Positions 27,108 to 35,597 of a DNA stretch of 40,527 bases are shown here, one piece after another (the stretch's first letter is position 1; each line of letters begins with the position of its first letter). Under the pieces are notes generated by a model, which saw nothing but the letters and a program-made list of their open reading frames with translations, was not told where the DNA came from and did no database searches. Position numbers and translations under genes: made by a program. This stretch comes from Bernardetia sp. Its GTDB lineage: Bacteria; Bacteroidota; Bacteroidia; Cytophagales; Bernardetiaceae. Location of the stretch: the NCBI RefSeq assembly GCF_020630935.1, contig NZ_JAHDIG010000045.1:1-40527 (forward strand), written 5' to 3'.

Positions 27108-28310
27108 ATGGCTACTAATTCTGTCAAAGAACATAAACTACCTACTAAGGAAGAACTTATAGAAAGAATCAATCAGATAGATAATCCGTCTGAACTGTTG
27201 CGCTTACGTGTTTTTTTTGATAATGAGGAAATAAATGAAGAAGAAACACAAGAGGGGGTAGATGAGTATAGCAAAATGATTGATGAAATATTGTCTATCT
27301 ACAAACAGAAGGATGAGCCTCTTTTGGTGCGTCAAGAACTGCCATCTATCAGCAAGTTACAACAATTTGAAAATCGTTTTGCTCCTATAATGTTTTGGTT
27401 CAGTATTTTGATGTTGATGCTGATGGGCTTTATCATTATGTTTAGTTTTTCTCCACAGTCTCGTGCATTGGTTACGCCTTTTGTGTTGTGGCAATCTACA
27501 CTCATATATGGAATTTTGATGACTATTCCACTAGCCGAGTTAATCTATGTCATCTACTTAAAAAATAAAGAAGGATTAAAAGTTTCTAATGCCCAGCTTA
27601 TTTTTCGTGCTGTGGCTATTCCCCTAATGCCTTTGCGAATGGGTGCAAGGCGTTTGTCAGATAGTGAATGGCTTTGGATTCCGTTTTGGAAGTGGAGTAA
27701 GTGTAATGATATACTTTTAGAAGAGCTAAAAAGAAAGTTTAGTATGCCCATGATTGGTATTGCCCTTCTTATTATTCCTATTTTATTTATAGACTTAAAT
27801 AAAACAGTAGGCGAACAGGTGGCTGCTCGTGTGCCAGATATTAGTCTGTATTTGGAAGCTGTTCAGGCATTTATTTGGGTGGCTTTTACGTTTGAATTTA
27901 TCCTTATGTTTTCTGTTACGAAAGACAAGCTAGACTATTGTAAAGCGAATTGGATAGATTTATTTATTATTTTACTTCCTTTGGTTTCTTTCCTAAGAAC
28001 TTTTAGAGCTATTCAAGGCTTGGCAAGAGTAAACCAAGTAGCGAGAGCATACCGTTTTAAAGGAGTAATTACGAAAGTTAGAGAGGCTTTAGTTTTGGCT
28101 GATATGGTACAGCGAATTATGTATCCTAACCCAGAAACACAACTTAGAGCTTTGCAGAAAAAAATTCAGAAAAACAGACGAGAAAAGCTACACCTAGAAA
28201 AACAAGTGGAAATGGCTGTCAGAAGAATCAAAAAACGCAGGGAAAAACGAGAACTCAAAAAGAAAGAAAAAGCACAGAGGGAAGTAAACAAGCGAAAAAA
28301 TAATGCTTAA
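27108..28310 (+). CDS. Membrane protein with voltage-sensor-like segment, no pore, basic coiled-coil tail
   Basis: 400 aa, not assigned to a named family. A soluble acidic N-terminus (1-88) precedes hydrophobic segments at about 91-114, 121-151, 162-176, 213-230, 247-270 and 281-298. The last two look like S2-S4 of a voltage-sensor domain: FTFEFILMF has an acidic residue inside the membrane (E263), NWIDLFIILLPLVSFL has the S3-type aspartate (D284), and it runs into a helix with R297, R300, R307, R313 and R316. No pore helix or TVGYG-type filter follows. Instead residues 340-400 form a strongly basic, probably coiled-coil tail. Pore-less voltage sensors are known (Hv1 proton channels, voltage-sensing phosphatases), but whether this protein senses voltage is inference. 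It starts 43 nt after a terminator and ends at another. Confidence 0.75.
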   Translation: MATNSVKEHKLPTKEELIERINQIDNPSELLRLRVFFDNEEINEEETQEGVDEYSKMIDEILSIYKQKDEPLLVRQELPSISKLQQFENRFAPIMFWFSILMLMLMGFIIMFSFSPQSRALVTPFVLWQSTLIYGILMTIPLAELIYVIYLKNKEGLKVSNAQLIFRAVAIPLMPLRMGARRLSDSEWLWIPFWKWSKCNDILLEELKRKFSMPMIGIALLIIPILFIDLNKTVGEQVAARVPDISLYLEAVQAFIWVAFTFEFILMFSVTKDKLDYCKANWIDLFIILLPLVSFLRTFRAIQGLARVNQVARAYRFKGVITKVREALVLADMVQRIMYPNPETQLRALQKKIQKNRREKLHLEKQVEMAVRRIKKRREKRELKKKEKAQREVNKRKNNA

Positions 28311-28322
28311 ATTTTCACACTA

Positions 28323-28359
28323 AAAAGTCTTATTTCTGTTAGGTAGAGATAAGACTTTT
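28323..28359. terminator. Terminator between convergent genes
   Basis: aaaagtcttat (28323-28333), 15-nt loop, ataagactttt (28349-28359): an 11-bp perfect stem with A and T ends, usable in both directions between the + membrane-protein gene and the - gene ending at 28380. Confidence 0.75.
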
Positions 28360-28379
28360 GTTTAAATGGTAGTTGCGTC

Positions 28380-28841
28380 TCAAGAATTGATTGCTTCTAA
28401 AATAGTGTCTTTGTACTGAATATCAAGATTATGAAACTCTCCATCTGGGTATTTTCTTGCTAATTCTGCTCGTCCAGCTTTTACGGCAAGGGCAAACCAA
28501 GTGATGGCAGGAAGAAGTTTACGATGTTTTTTTAAGCCATATTTTTTAGACATTTCTGTTTTCCATTCTGTAAAATACCACTCCATAGAAGGTTGATGAA
28601 AGGCTTTTAAAGCTCTTTTGTCGAATACGAAGTTTTCTGGACGATGTTTGGCTACATGAGCTGAAATAGCATTGAAAAGAATTTTAAAATCCTCTTCTGG
28701 CATATATTCGTGTATTGCCTCACAGACCATAGTGTTTGATTTTGGAATCCAATAAAGGTTGGCAATTTCGTTTTGTTGTAGAACTTCTACTTCAAAAGGA
28801 AGTTCTAAATATTCATTTTTTTTAGATTGTGCAGCTTGCAT
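28380..28841 (-). CDS. STAS/SEC14 (SpoIIAA-like) domain protein
   Basis: 153 aa, no signal peptide or membrane segment. The pattern of a short beta strand (NLYWIPKSNTMVCE), then an acidic helix (MPEEDFKILFNAISAHVAKHR) and ENFVFDKRALKAFHQPSMEWYF in two parts resembles the SpoIIAA-like or STAS/SEC14 fold seen in many uncharacterised Cytophagales proteins. The later EMSKKYGLKKHRKLLPAITW region fits the same family. The exact role is unknown. It may bind a small molecule or act as an anti-anti-sigma-like partner. The ATG at 28841 has ATTATG context. It stands alone. Confidence 0.6.
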   Translation of the reverse strand: MQAAQSKKNEYLELPFEVEVLQQNEIANLYWIPKSNTMVCEAIHEYMPEEDFKILFNAISAHVAKHRPENFVFDKRALKAFHQPSMEWYFTEWKTEMSKKYGLKKHRKLLPAITWFALAVKAGRAELARKYPDGEFHNLDIQYKDTILEAINS

Positions 28842-29193
28842 AATTGATAAAAAATTGGAATGAGAAAAATAATTAGTTTAAAAAAATGATACTTTTTAAT
28901 AAAATATCTAGTAGCATATCTGTTTTTTTATAGATATTGTTTAATTTTTTTTTAAAATATATCTACTTACTGAAAAATAAATCAACAAAATAGTCATTGT
29001 GTTGAAATAATTAACCTTACAAGTAAAACAAAAGTATCCTTCTTACAGACTCTTCCGTATAATAGATTAAACAACGTACAGACTGTTTTTCAAAAACTCA
29101 TTAAAGTTTTGTATTTTAGAGTTTTAGTAAAAACTACACTTCAAACTAATCACTATTTATTTTATCTTTTCACACTTAAATCTCAAAGAAATT
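28842..29193. other. Divergent intergenic region, nothing recognised
   Basis: 352 nt of very AT-rich sequence between the start of the - gene at 28841 and the + gene at 29194. No exact TTTG-N19-TAnnTTTG promoter was found in either direction. gttttagtaaaaac near 29122 can form a 5-bp hairpin. No reading frame of note was seen. Confidence 0.6.
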
Positions 29194-29355
29194 ATGAACA
29201 TTATGAAAGTCGTTAAGGTGGCTGTTTTGGTAGTCGTGGCTATTGTAGCTCTCAAAATTGTAGGTGCATTGCTAGTAGGTGCACTATCTACACTATTTAC
29301 CTTTGCTGTAATTATTGGAGGAGTTTATCTTCTTTACAGTATTTTTAAGTCTTAG
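29194..29355 (+). CDS. Small two-helix membrane protein
   Basis: 53 aa from ATG 29194 (ATTATG context) to TAG 29353-29355. An in-frame ATG at 29203 is an alternative start. The translation begins MNIMKVVKVAVLVVVAIVAL, continues KIVGALLVGALSTLFTFAV and ends IIGGVYLLYSIFKS. Two hydrophobic stretches (about 6-30 and 32-49) with glycine/alanine small-residue patches suggest a membrane hairpin. No family was recognised. A terminator 50 nt downstream supports a separate short transcript. Confidence 0.65.
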   Translation: MNIMKVVKVAVLVVVAIVALKIVGALLVGALSTLFTFAVIIGGVYLLYSIFKS

Positions 29356-29405
29356 ATGGACATGAAAACTTTGTAAAAAAGTATTCCAAACATCTTCGAA
29401 TTGTT

Positions 29406-29440
29406 AAAAACCTTATGAGTTAGTCTTATAAGGTTTTTTT
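29406..29440 (+). terminator. Intrinsic terminator after the small membrane-protein gene
   Basis: aaaaaccttat (29406-29416), 11-nt loop, ataaggttttt (29428-29438) and further T: an 11-bp perfect stem with a T tract. Confidence 0.8.
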
Positions 29441-29519
29441 GTTGTATTTTTATAAAAAAAATACAAATACCTCATCCACTAAAATTATCTTTAAGAAAAT
29501 TACATAACTGTATAAAATT

Positions 29520-32500
29520 TTGACAACTCTATCCTACCTTCATCACTTCAAAAAAGGCACTCATTTTTTAATATTGCTACTGTTTTTCGCTGTCTTATTC
29601 CTATCTACTAGCTATTCTGCTTATGCAACCCATATTGTAGGAGGCGAACTTGAATTTACCCACATTCAAGGAAATAGGTATCGTATCGGAATGGTAAAAT
29701 ATTTTGATGCTGTAAATGGAAATCCAGGGGCGATTGGAGAAACTGCTAAAATAGGTGTTTTTTCTAAACGGGATGATAGACAGTTGCTTTTCTTAGAAAT
29801 TCCTCGTATTTCTGATGAGCCAGTTCCTTATACAGACCCAGACTGTGCTATCGGAACACTACTTGTGCGTCGTATTTATTATGCACAAGAAATAACCCTA
29901 GACCGTTCTCGTTTCAATGAGCAAGAAGGCTACTATATGGTTTGGGAGCGTTGTTGTAGAAATAATATTATCAGTAATATTATAGCTCCTGAAAATGCTG
30001 GACTAACCATGTATTTAGAATTTCCTGCTTTAGTAGATAGAAATGGCAATCCTTTTATCAACTCTGCGCCTCAAATATTTCCTCCACTTAGTGATTATGT
30101 GTGTGTCAATCAGCCTTTTTTCTTCGACTTTAGTGGTGCAGACCCAGATGGCGATGAACTTCGTTATCGTCTTACTGTTCCTATCAATGGAAATAGTACT
30201 TTTGATGACCCTCGTATAGACCCTCGTCCTGGACCTTATTCACTTGTGGAATTTGTGCCTGGAATAACACTTAATAATATGGTGCCAGGCAGTGTGCCTC
30301 TTAGTATAGACCAAGATGGAATTATTTCATTAACAGCTTCCCAAACAGGTCTTTATGTATTTGCTATTGCCGTAGATGAGTTTCGAAATGGAGTCAAAAT
30401 AGGAGAGGTGCGACGAGATTATCAACTTTTAGTAATTGATTGTCCGACAGCTACAAAACCTAATTTGGCATTTCAAGCCAATGCAGAACCTAACCGTTAT
30501 GTAGAAGGAACAACTATTATCCTTGACCCAAATGAAGATAGATGTGGAAATCTTTTGGTTACAGATTCTGACCCAAATACTGTTATTTCTGCACGAGTAA
30601 AACCTATTAATTTTACAGATGGAAGTGGAATTTTACTAGAAAATGGAGGAAATATTAGCGGTGCTGGCGATGAGCTTTCTTTAGGTGTTTGTTTTCCAAA
30701 ATGTCCATTAAATATTAATGACCCAACCGAGCCATATATTATGGATTTTATTGTGGCAGATAATAGCTGTGCTGTGCCACTTTTAGATACGATTCGTGTT
30801 AATGTTTTGATAAGAAATCCTCCAAATGACCCTCCAACTTTTGTAACAGATGCTACTTTTGATGCTGCAACAAATTGTTATATCAAAGAAGTAGTAGTAG
30901 GTAATCAACTTGTTATCAATACAACAGCAGATGACCCTAATGGAGATTCGCTTCAAGTAAATATAAATGGTTTGCCAGCAGGAGCTTCTTATACAGGACA
31001 AACACAAGGACAACCTGTTTTGAACGGACAGCTAACATGGACACCTGATTGTAACGTACTTGCTCCAAATCAGACAGAGCAAACCTTTGATGTAAGTTTT
31101 ACTACAACCGACCAACGAAATTGTGATAATCCTTCTCAAGTAGAAACTTGTTTGAAAATCAAAGTTTTGAAAGATACTACACAAAATCGTGCGCCAGATA
31201 TAACTACTAACCTAACCTTTGACCCAACTACAAATCAATATGTTTATGATAGTGTTTTTGTAGGTGAGGTTATTGATTTTAATACACTTGCTACTGACCC
31301 AGATGGCGATAGTTTGAGCGTAGAATTTGTTCCTCAAAATTTTAATGCTAGTGGAAGAAATATTTCTTATTCTCCTTTGCAGGGAATTGGAAGTATAAAT
31401 TCTAATTTTTCTTGGCAGACAAGTTGTGAAGATTTGAATGACCCACGTAGCGCACAGACTTTTGTAATGAATTTTAATGTAACTGACTATGATGCGTGTG
31501 GAGATGCTAGTCTGACAGACCAAATACAAGTGCGTGTAGTGCTTTTACCACGTCCAAATATTCGTCCTACTATTCGTGCTTCTTTAGTGTACGATTCGGC
31601 TCGTATGACATATTATGATACGCTTACTTTGGGAGAACCTTATCGTTTTACGCTTACAGGAGACGATGCTAACGGAGATAGTATCTTGATTACAGGAAAT
31701 GGAGTAGGATTTAATTTTGCTGAATTTCAAATGCAGTTTACTGAAGTAAGTGGACGACCTGTTCAAACAACAGATTTTGTTTGGAATACTAGCTGTGAGC
31801 AAACTAACATTCCTATTGGAGAACCAATAAATTTGAAATTTCAAGTAACAGATTTTAATGAGTGTGAAAGTTCATTGGATGAAGAGATTGATGTACAACT
31901 GATTGTACTTCCTCCAGACCCAAACAACACAGCTCCAGAAGCTAAACCAGAAATTACTACTTTCAACGACCTTGAACAGGTTTTTGTAGATACTGTTTTT
32001 GTTGGTGATGCTATTTCTTTTGATGTTTTAGGGCTAGATGCACAGCGAGATAGTGTACTTTTGTATGCAGAAGGTGTTGGTTTTGACCTTTCAGATTTTA
32101 ACATGACTTTCCCACAAGTGAATGACTTTGCTCCAGTAGAAAGTACGTTTGATTGGCAAACCTTGTGTGAATATTTGGGTGAAGAACCAGTAGCTAATCC
32201 ACAAAGAGAGTTTTTGATAGACTTTATTATCAGAGATTTTAATGAGTGTCAAGAATCTTTAGAAGACACAACTAGAGTAAAATTGGTTTTATTATATGAG
32301 CGAAATCCGAACCGTGCGCCAGAAATATCGGCTAATCTAACCTTTGATGCTGCACAAGATTTGTATATCCGTCCAGTGCGTGTAGATGAGTTTGTTCGTT
32401 TCAATGTAACAGGAGAAGATGCAGATAACAGTGTTCTTTCTTTAGAAGGAAGGGGCGTAGATTTCAATTTTACTGATTTGAATATGAACTTTGAAGATGT

Positions 32501-33320
32501 TTTTGGTACACCAACTCTAACAAGTGAGTTTACATGGCAGCCTTTGTGTTCAGATCTTGGTTTTCAGAATGCTGATACGTCGTATATTGCTGAATTTATA
32601 GTAACTGACATTGCCAACTGTGATATTATTTATACAGATACTATAAGAGTTCGTTTTGACCTTACTGTCGACTCACAGAATACACCTCCTAGCTTAGAGC
32701 TTCAAAATACTGATTCTATCTCTATAACAAATCCAGATGAATATGTTGTTCGTATAGGTGTAGGACAAGAAGTTATTATTCCTACGCTTGCCAATGATGT
32801 AGATGGCGACAAATTAGCCTTATCTGCTCGTGGTGTAGGATTTAATTTATCAGACTTGGGGATGCAATATGAAAATAAACAGGGTTTCCCAGTTCTTGAA
32901 AGCGATTTTTCTTGGACTCCAGAATGTGATATTTTAGAAGGTGAGTTTAGTAAAGAATTTAAAGTCATCTTTACTGCTTCTGATACTACTCGTTGTGGTT
33001 TGCGTGCTTCTACTCCAAAAATACTTACTATTATTGTAGAAGATGAAACTGTCAATCTTGATTTTACACCAGCTAATGTCTTTACACCAAACGGAGATGG
33101 AAAAAATGATACTTTCTACATTCCAAATCTTCCACAGGATGATTGTAACGACCAGTTTCAAGGCGTTGAGATTTATAACCGTTGGGGACAGCTTCTCTTT
33201 GAAAGCACCGACCGTAATTTTGAGTGGGATGGAGGTAATGCCATTTCAGGACAATATTATTTCCTTATCAAATACAGAAACAAAACGTATAAAAACTGGC
33301 TGACTATTTTGAGAGATTAG
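29520..33320 (+). CDS. Large secreted surface protein with six repeats and type B T9SS tail
   Basis: 1266 aa, function unknown, probably adhesin-like. The start is TTG at 29520: a TAA lies five codons upstream, the next in-frame ATG is near codon 58, and only the TTG start keeps the signal sequence (HFLILLLFFAVLFLSTSY, cleavage near SAYA). The mature N-terminus begins THIVGGELEFTHIQ, a start shared by many Bacteroidota gliding-associated proteins. Six cysteine-containing, beta-rich repeats of about 123 aa begin near nt 30808, 31186, 31556, 31924, 32309 and 32680. They share ANLTFD, DDxNGDS, GxGVGFNFxDxxM and a conserved FxWxxxC. The C-terminus from about residue 1180 (VFTPNGDGKNDTFYI, EIYNRWGQLLFES, GQYYFLIKY) is a type B (CHU_C) T9SS sorting domain, so export is through T9SS. 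Confidence 0.9.
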   Translation: MTTLSYLHHFKKGTHFLILLLFFAVLFLSTSYSAYATHIVGGELEFTHIQGNRYRIGMVKYFDAVNGNPGAIGETAKIGVFSKRDDRQLLFLEIPRISDEPVPYTDPDCAIGTLLVRRIYYAQEITLDRSRFNEQEGYYMVWERCCRNNIISNIIAPENAGLTMYLEFPALVDRNGNPFINSAPQIFPPLSDYVCVNQPFFFDFSGADPDGDELRYRLTVPINGNSTFDDPRIDPRPGPYSLVEFVPGITLNNMVPGSVPLSIDQDGIISLTASQTGLYVFAIAVDEFRNGVKIGEVRRDYQLLVIDCPTATKPNLAFQANAEPNRYVEGTTIILDPNEDRCGNLLVTDSDPNTVISARVKPINFTDGSGILLENGGNISGAGDELSLGVCFPKCPLNINDPTEPYIMDFIVADNSCAVPLLDTIRVNVLIRNPPNDPPTFVTDATFDAATNCYIKEVVVGNQLVINTTADDPNGDSLQVNINGLPAGASYTGQTQGQPVLNGQLTWTPDCNVLAPNQTEQTFDVSFTTTDQRNCDNPSQVETCLKIKVLKDTTQNRAPDITTNLTFDPTTNQYVYDSVFVGEVIDFNTLATDPDGDSLSVEFVPQNFNASGRNISYSPLQGIGSINSNFSWQTSCEDLNDPRSAQTFVMNFNVTDYDACGDASLTDQIQVRVVLLPRPNIRPTIRASLVYDSARMTYYDTLTLGEPYRFTLTGDDANGDSILITGNGVGFNFAEFQMQFTEVSGRPVQTTDFVWNTSCEQTNIPIGEPINLKFQVTDFNECESSLDEEIDVQLIVLPPDPNNTAPEAKPEITTFNDLEQVFVDTVFVGDAISFDVLGLDAQRDSVLLYAEGVGFDLSDFNMTFPQVNDFAPVESTFDWQTLCEYLGEEPVANPQREFLIDFIIRDFNECQESLEDTTRVKLVLLYERNPNRAPEISANLTFDAAQDLYIRPVRVDEFVRFNVTGEDADNSVLSLEGRGVDFNFTDLNMNFEDVFGTPTLTSEFTWQPLCSDLGFQNADTSYIAEFIVTDIANCDIIYTDTIRVRFDLTVDSQNTPPSLELQNTDSISITNPDEYVVRIGVGQEVIIPTLANDVDGDKLALSARGVGFNLSDLGMQYENKQGFPVLESDFSWTPECDILEGEFSKEFKVIFTASDTTRCGLRASTPKILTIIVEDETVNLDFTPANVFTPNGDGKNDTFYIPNLPQDDCNDQFQGVEIYNRWGQLLFESTDRNFEWDGGNAISGQYYFLIKYRNKTYKNWLTILRD

Positions 33321-33346
33321 TAAAACTCTATTCTTATTAAAAAGAC

Positions 33347-33376
33347 AAAACCGTATTCTGAAAAGAGTACGGTTTT
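33347..33376. terminator. Terminator after the type B T9SS cargo gene
   Basis: aaaaccgtattct (33347-33359), loop gaaa, agagtacggtttt (33364-33376), then ttt: a 13-bp stem with one G-U pair and a GNRA loop. It lies between convergent genes and can serve both directions. Confidence 0.85.
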
Positions 33377-33397
33377 TTTAGGTGTCAAATGAATAAT

Positions 33398-34098
33398 TTA
33401 TTTCATCTTGTATTTTTTGTAAAATTTCTTTTTTACTTCCATATGAGGTAATAGTTTTTCACTTGTTAAATCTTGATAAACAGCTAAACTATCTTGGTCT
33501 TTTTCTATTATCCAATGTTTTTGAGGAGGGTTATTCCATATAAAGTTTACTCCCATAGAAGGATGACAACTTAATGAGGTGTTTTGGTCAATTTCTAAAT
33601 TGCTTATAAAGTCTTTATCATCAATTCTCTTAACTAAAAAATCAATATTTAATTTGTGTTGAAAGTCATAAACATCTAAAGAATCGTATTGCACTTTATT
33701 TAGGGCTTTCAGTATGATTTCTTTGTTTTTATTATGAACCTTTAAAGTATCTTTTTTTAAAACGATATAATTAGTAAATTCATTTTTTATGAATTCTAAC
33801 ATACTATTTTTGTCTTCATCATCCGTTGCTGGAAATAGAGTATCATTTCTTATTTCGTAAGGAAAATTCATTGGCTCTATACCACCTCCGAAAATATTAA
33901 CATAATTACTGTCTATATTTATAGAGGTAATTTTTGTGTAACATTCACAAGGTAAGTCATTTTCAAGCATTCTAAATAACTGTGATTGATATAATTTTTA
34001 TAGATACTTTTTACAGCAGTTTTTTCATTTGAATTGCTTGATGAACACCCAAAAAGGGCAAAACAAAATAGTAGTAGAAGTAATGTATATTTTCTCAT
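33398..34098 (-). pseudogene. Lipoprotein gene with a one-base frameshift
   Basis: An intact lipoprotein signal starts at ATG 34098: MRKYTLLLLLFCFALFGC with lipobox LFGC, then SSSNSNEKTAVKSIYKNYIN. That frame reads HSYLECLKM and stops about 15 codons later. A second frame, open from upstream of its ATG at 33970, carries the remaining 190 aa (NDLPCECYTKITSI, MNFPYEIRNDTLFPAT, to the stop at 33398). Adding one A to the A4 run at 33960-33963 joins them as ECLKNDLPCECYTKI and gives about 233 aa. The downstream part alone lacks any export signal though its neighbours are exported, which supports a single original gene. The function is unknown. Causes could be real inactivation, an assembly or sequencing error, or slippage. 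Confidence 0.75.
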
Positions 34099-34110
34099 TT
34101 ATATTAAATT

Positions 34111-34175
34111 TTCGGTACTGCCCTATCGGGCTGACCTTTATTAAAGATAGGTCAGTCTCGTCAGAGCAGACCGAA
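34111..34175. repeat. Cloverleaf-like palindromic element, REP-like
   Basis: A 65-nt element with an outer stem ttcggt(a)ctgc/gcagaccgaa (34111-34121 with 34166-34175, one bulge). It encloses three smaller hairpins: ccc-tatc-ggg (34121-34130), ctgacct/aggtcag (34131-34137 with 34149-34155), and ctc-gtca-gag (34157-34166). It is GC-rich against an AT-rich background. It sits upstream of the frameshifted lipoprotein and 17 nt past the end of the dehydrogenase gene. No T tract follows on the minus strand, so it is not a plain terminator. It resembles REP elements mobilised by TnpA/RAYT proteins, which is inference. Confidence 0.6.
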
Positions 34176-34192
34176 AAAAAGAAGAAACTGAA

Positions 34193-35458
34193 TTATCTCC
34201 CTTCCAAATAATCTCTCAAATATTCAAAATCTTCTCCGAGGTCTTTATTTTTGGCAACAGTTGCTCTTTTTATTCTATATCCATCCGTAAAGTTATGTTC
34301 TTTTAGATAATGAGGATTGTCTTCAAAAAGTAGATAAGGCAAAACTTGGTCTATAAGTTCTCTACCAAAATCTCTGGAAGCATCTCTAGGAAGCTCACAA
34401 GGTAAATTATCCACTGCCATAACGGTTACATTTGCTTCGTCAGAAAAAGGTTTTTCCTCGCTTTCTGTTTTGGTATTGTAATCATAAAATGGCTCTGCTA
34501 TCGTTGAAGGACGTTTTGTAGAAGGAATAGAGCCTTCAATATCGCAAGTAATATCTGCAATAACTTTTACTTTGAAATCATCTTGTTTCATTTCGTCTTT
34601 GGTAAACAAAACAGGCGATTTCGGATTCCAGTAGGCAGCAGCAATAAGCAAATCAGTTTCTTTTGTGAAATCTGAAAAATGACTTTCATAATTTGCTGCA
34701 TTATTATAAAAATCCTTTAAATCAAACTCTTTGTTTTCTTTTGTTTTGCCTTTCTTAAAATGATAATCTTTTGAGCGAAGGCGAGTAAAGACAGCTTCAT
34801 CAAATGTTTTGTTCAAATACTCTTCTGGACTGACTTCTTTTATTTTCATTCCTTCCAAAACTTCTACCGAACCTTTGGCTACTCTTCCCCCTCCCGTAAC
34901 GGCAATTTTGATAGCTGGCAATTTGACTTTTTCAAACTCGCTCCACATTTCTTCCATATCAAAACATTCGTTGGCTGGCTTCAAATCAAACAAGCCAAAA
35001 CGCTTTCCATACGTCAAAATACCATTATATGCTCCTACAATTCCTGCATAACGTCCAAAGGCAATCACTCGCTGCCCTGCTGCATTGGTCAAGACTTCGT
35101 AGTCTATTAGACGAATATTTTTTTCAATGATTTTTTCTAATAAATCTCTATTATACGGTTGCTTTTTGATGGTATGAGAGAAAAATAAATAGGTTTTATC
35201 AGAGATAAGTTGTGGCTTTGGAACTTCTTTTACACCTAATAAAATATTTGCTTCGCTTATATCTTCTGTAATTCTACACCCTGCTTCCTTGTATTCTTCT
35301 TCTGAAAAACAACGAATTGGACTCGGCTGCACTAAAATTTCAAAATCTTTATCTGTTTGTCTGTATTTATCTAAAACTTCTTGGCATTGTGTAGGAGTAA
35401 GAGCGACACGACGGTCGGGTGGCGTTTTGCCTTCTCTGATAAGGGCAATTTTTTGCAT
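34193..35458 (-). CDS. Saccharopine dehydrogenase (lysine-forming)/alanine dehydrogenase-family oxidoreductase
   Basis: 421 aa, cytoplasmic. The N-terminal AlaDH/PNT-type domain shows IREGKTPPDRRVALTP (about 7-22), the family's substrate-binding signature. The QRVIAFGRYAGIVGAYNGI segment (about 128-146) and the nucleotide-binding region IKIAVTGGGRVAKGSVEVLE (about 183-202) follow. DITCDIEGSIPSTKRPS matches NAD-dependent saccharopine dehydrogenase (LYS1-like) proteins that form lysine and 2-oxoglutarate. Alanine dehydrogenase or a related enzyme is possible, because no pathway neighbours are present. ATG 35458 is the first Met of the conserved N-terminus. It is followed downstream by the palindromic element and the broken lipoprotein. 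Confidence 0.8.
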   Translation of the reverse strand: MQKIALIREGKTPPDRRVALTPTQCQEVLDKYRQTDKDFEILVQPSPIRCFSEEEYKEAGCRITEDISEANILLGVKEVPKPQLISDKTYLFFSHTIKKQPYNRDLLEKIIEKNIRLIDYEVLTNAAGQRVIAFGRYAGIVGAYNGILTYGKRFGLFDLKPANECFDMEEMWSEFEKVKLPAIKIAVTGGGRVAKGSVEVLEGMKIKEVSPEEYLNKTFDEAVFTRLRSKDYHFKKGKTKENKEFDLKDFYNNAANYESHFSDFTKETDLLIAAAYWNPKSPVLFTKDEMKQDDFKVKVIADITCDIEGSIPSTKRPSTIAEPFYDYNTKTESEEKPFSDEANVTVMAVDNLPCELPRDASRDFGRELIDQVLPYLLFEDNPHYLKEHNFTDGYRIKRATVAKNKDLGEDFEYLRDYLEGR

Positions 35459-35542
35459 ATAAAATCTGTATTTTGTGTGCTTGATTTATTTTTGCTGCAA
35501 ATTACGAAAATGTCAATAATATAGCATTCAAAAAGACTTTTT

Positions 35543-35550
35543 TACTTTTG
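35543..35550 (+). promoter_or_regulatory. -7 element upstream of the + lipoprotein gene
   Basis: TACTTTTG matches TAnnTTTG, 48 nt before ATG 35598. The -33 region is not recognisable (TATA where TTTG is expected), so this is only a candidate. Confidence 0.4.
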
Positions 35551-35597
35551 TAGTATCTCAATAGCTCATTATCATCTATACAACTTTATACTCATAA

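Noticed and set aside
30808-33045. Regular repeats of about 370 nt taken as a CRISPR or satellite
   Set aside because: They are diverged protein repeats in one continuous frame, far too long and variable for a CRISPR array.
30783-33161. Several reading frames on the minus strand within the repeat protein gene
   Set aside because: They mirror the six repeats of the + strand gene, have biased composition, and no start or family signal.
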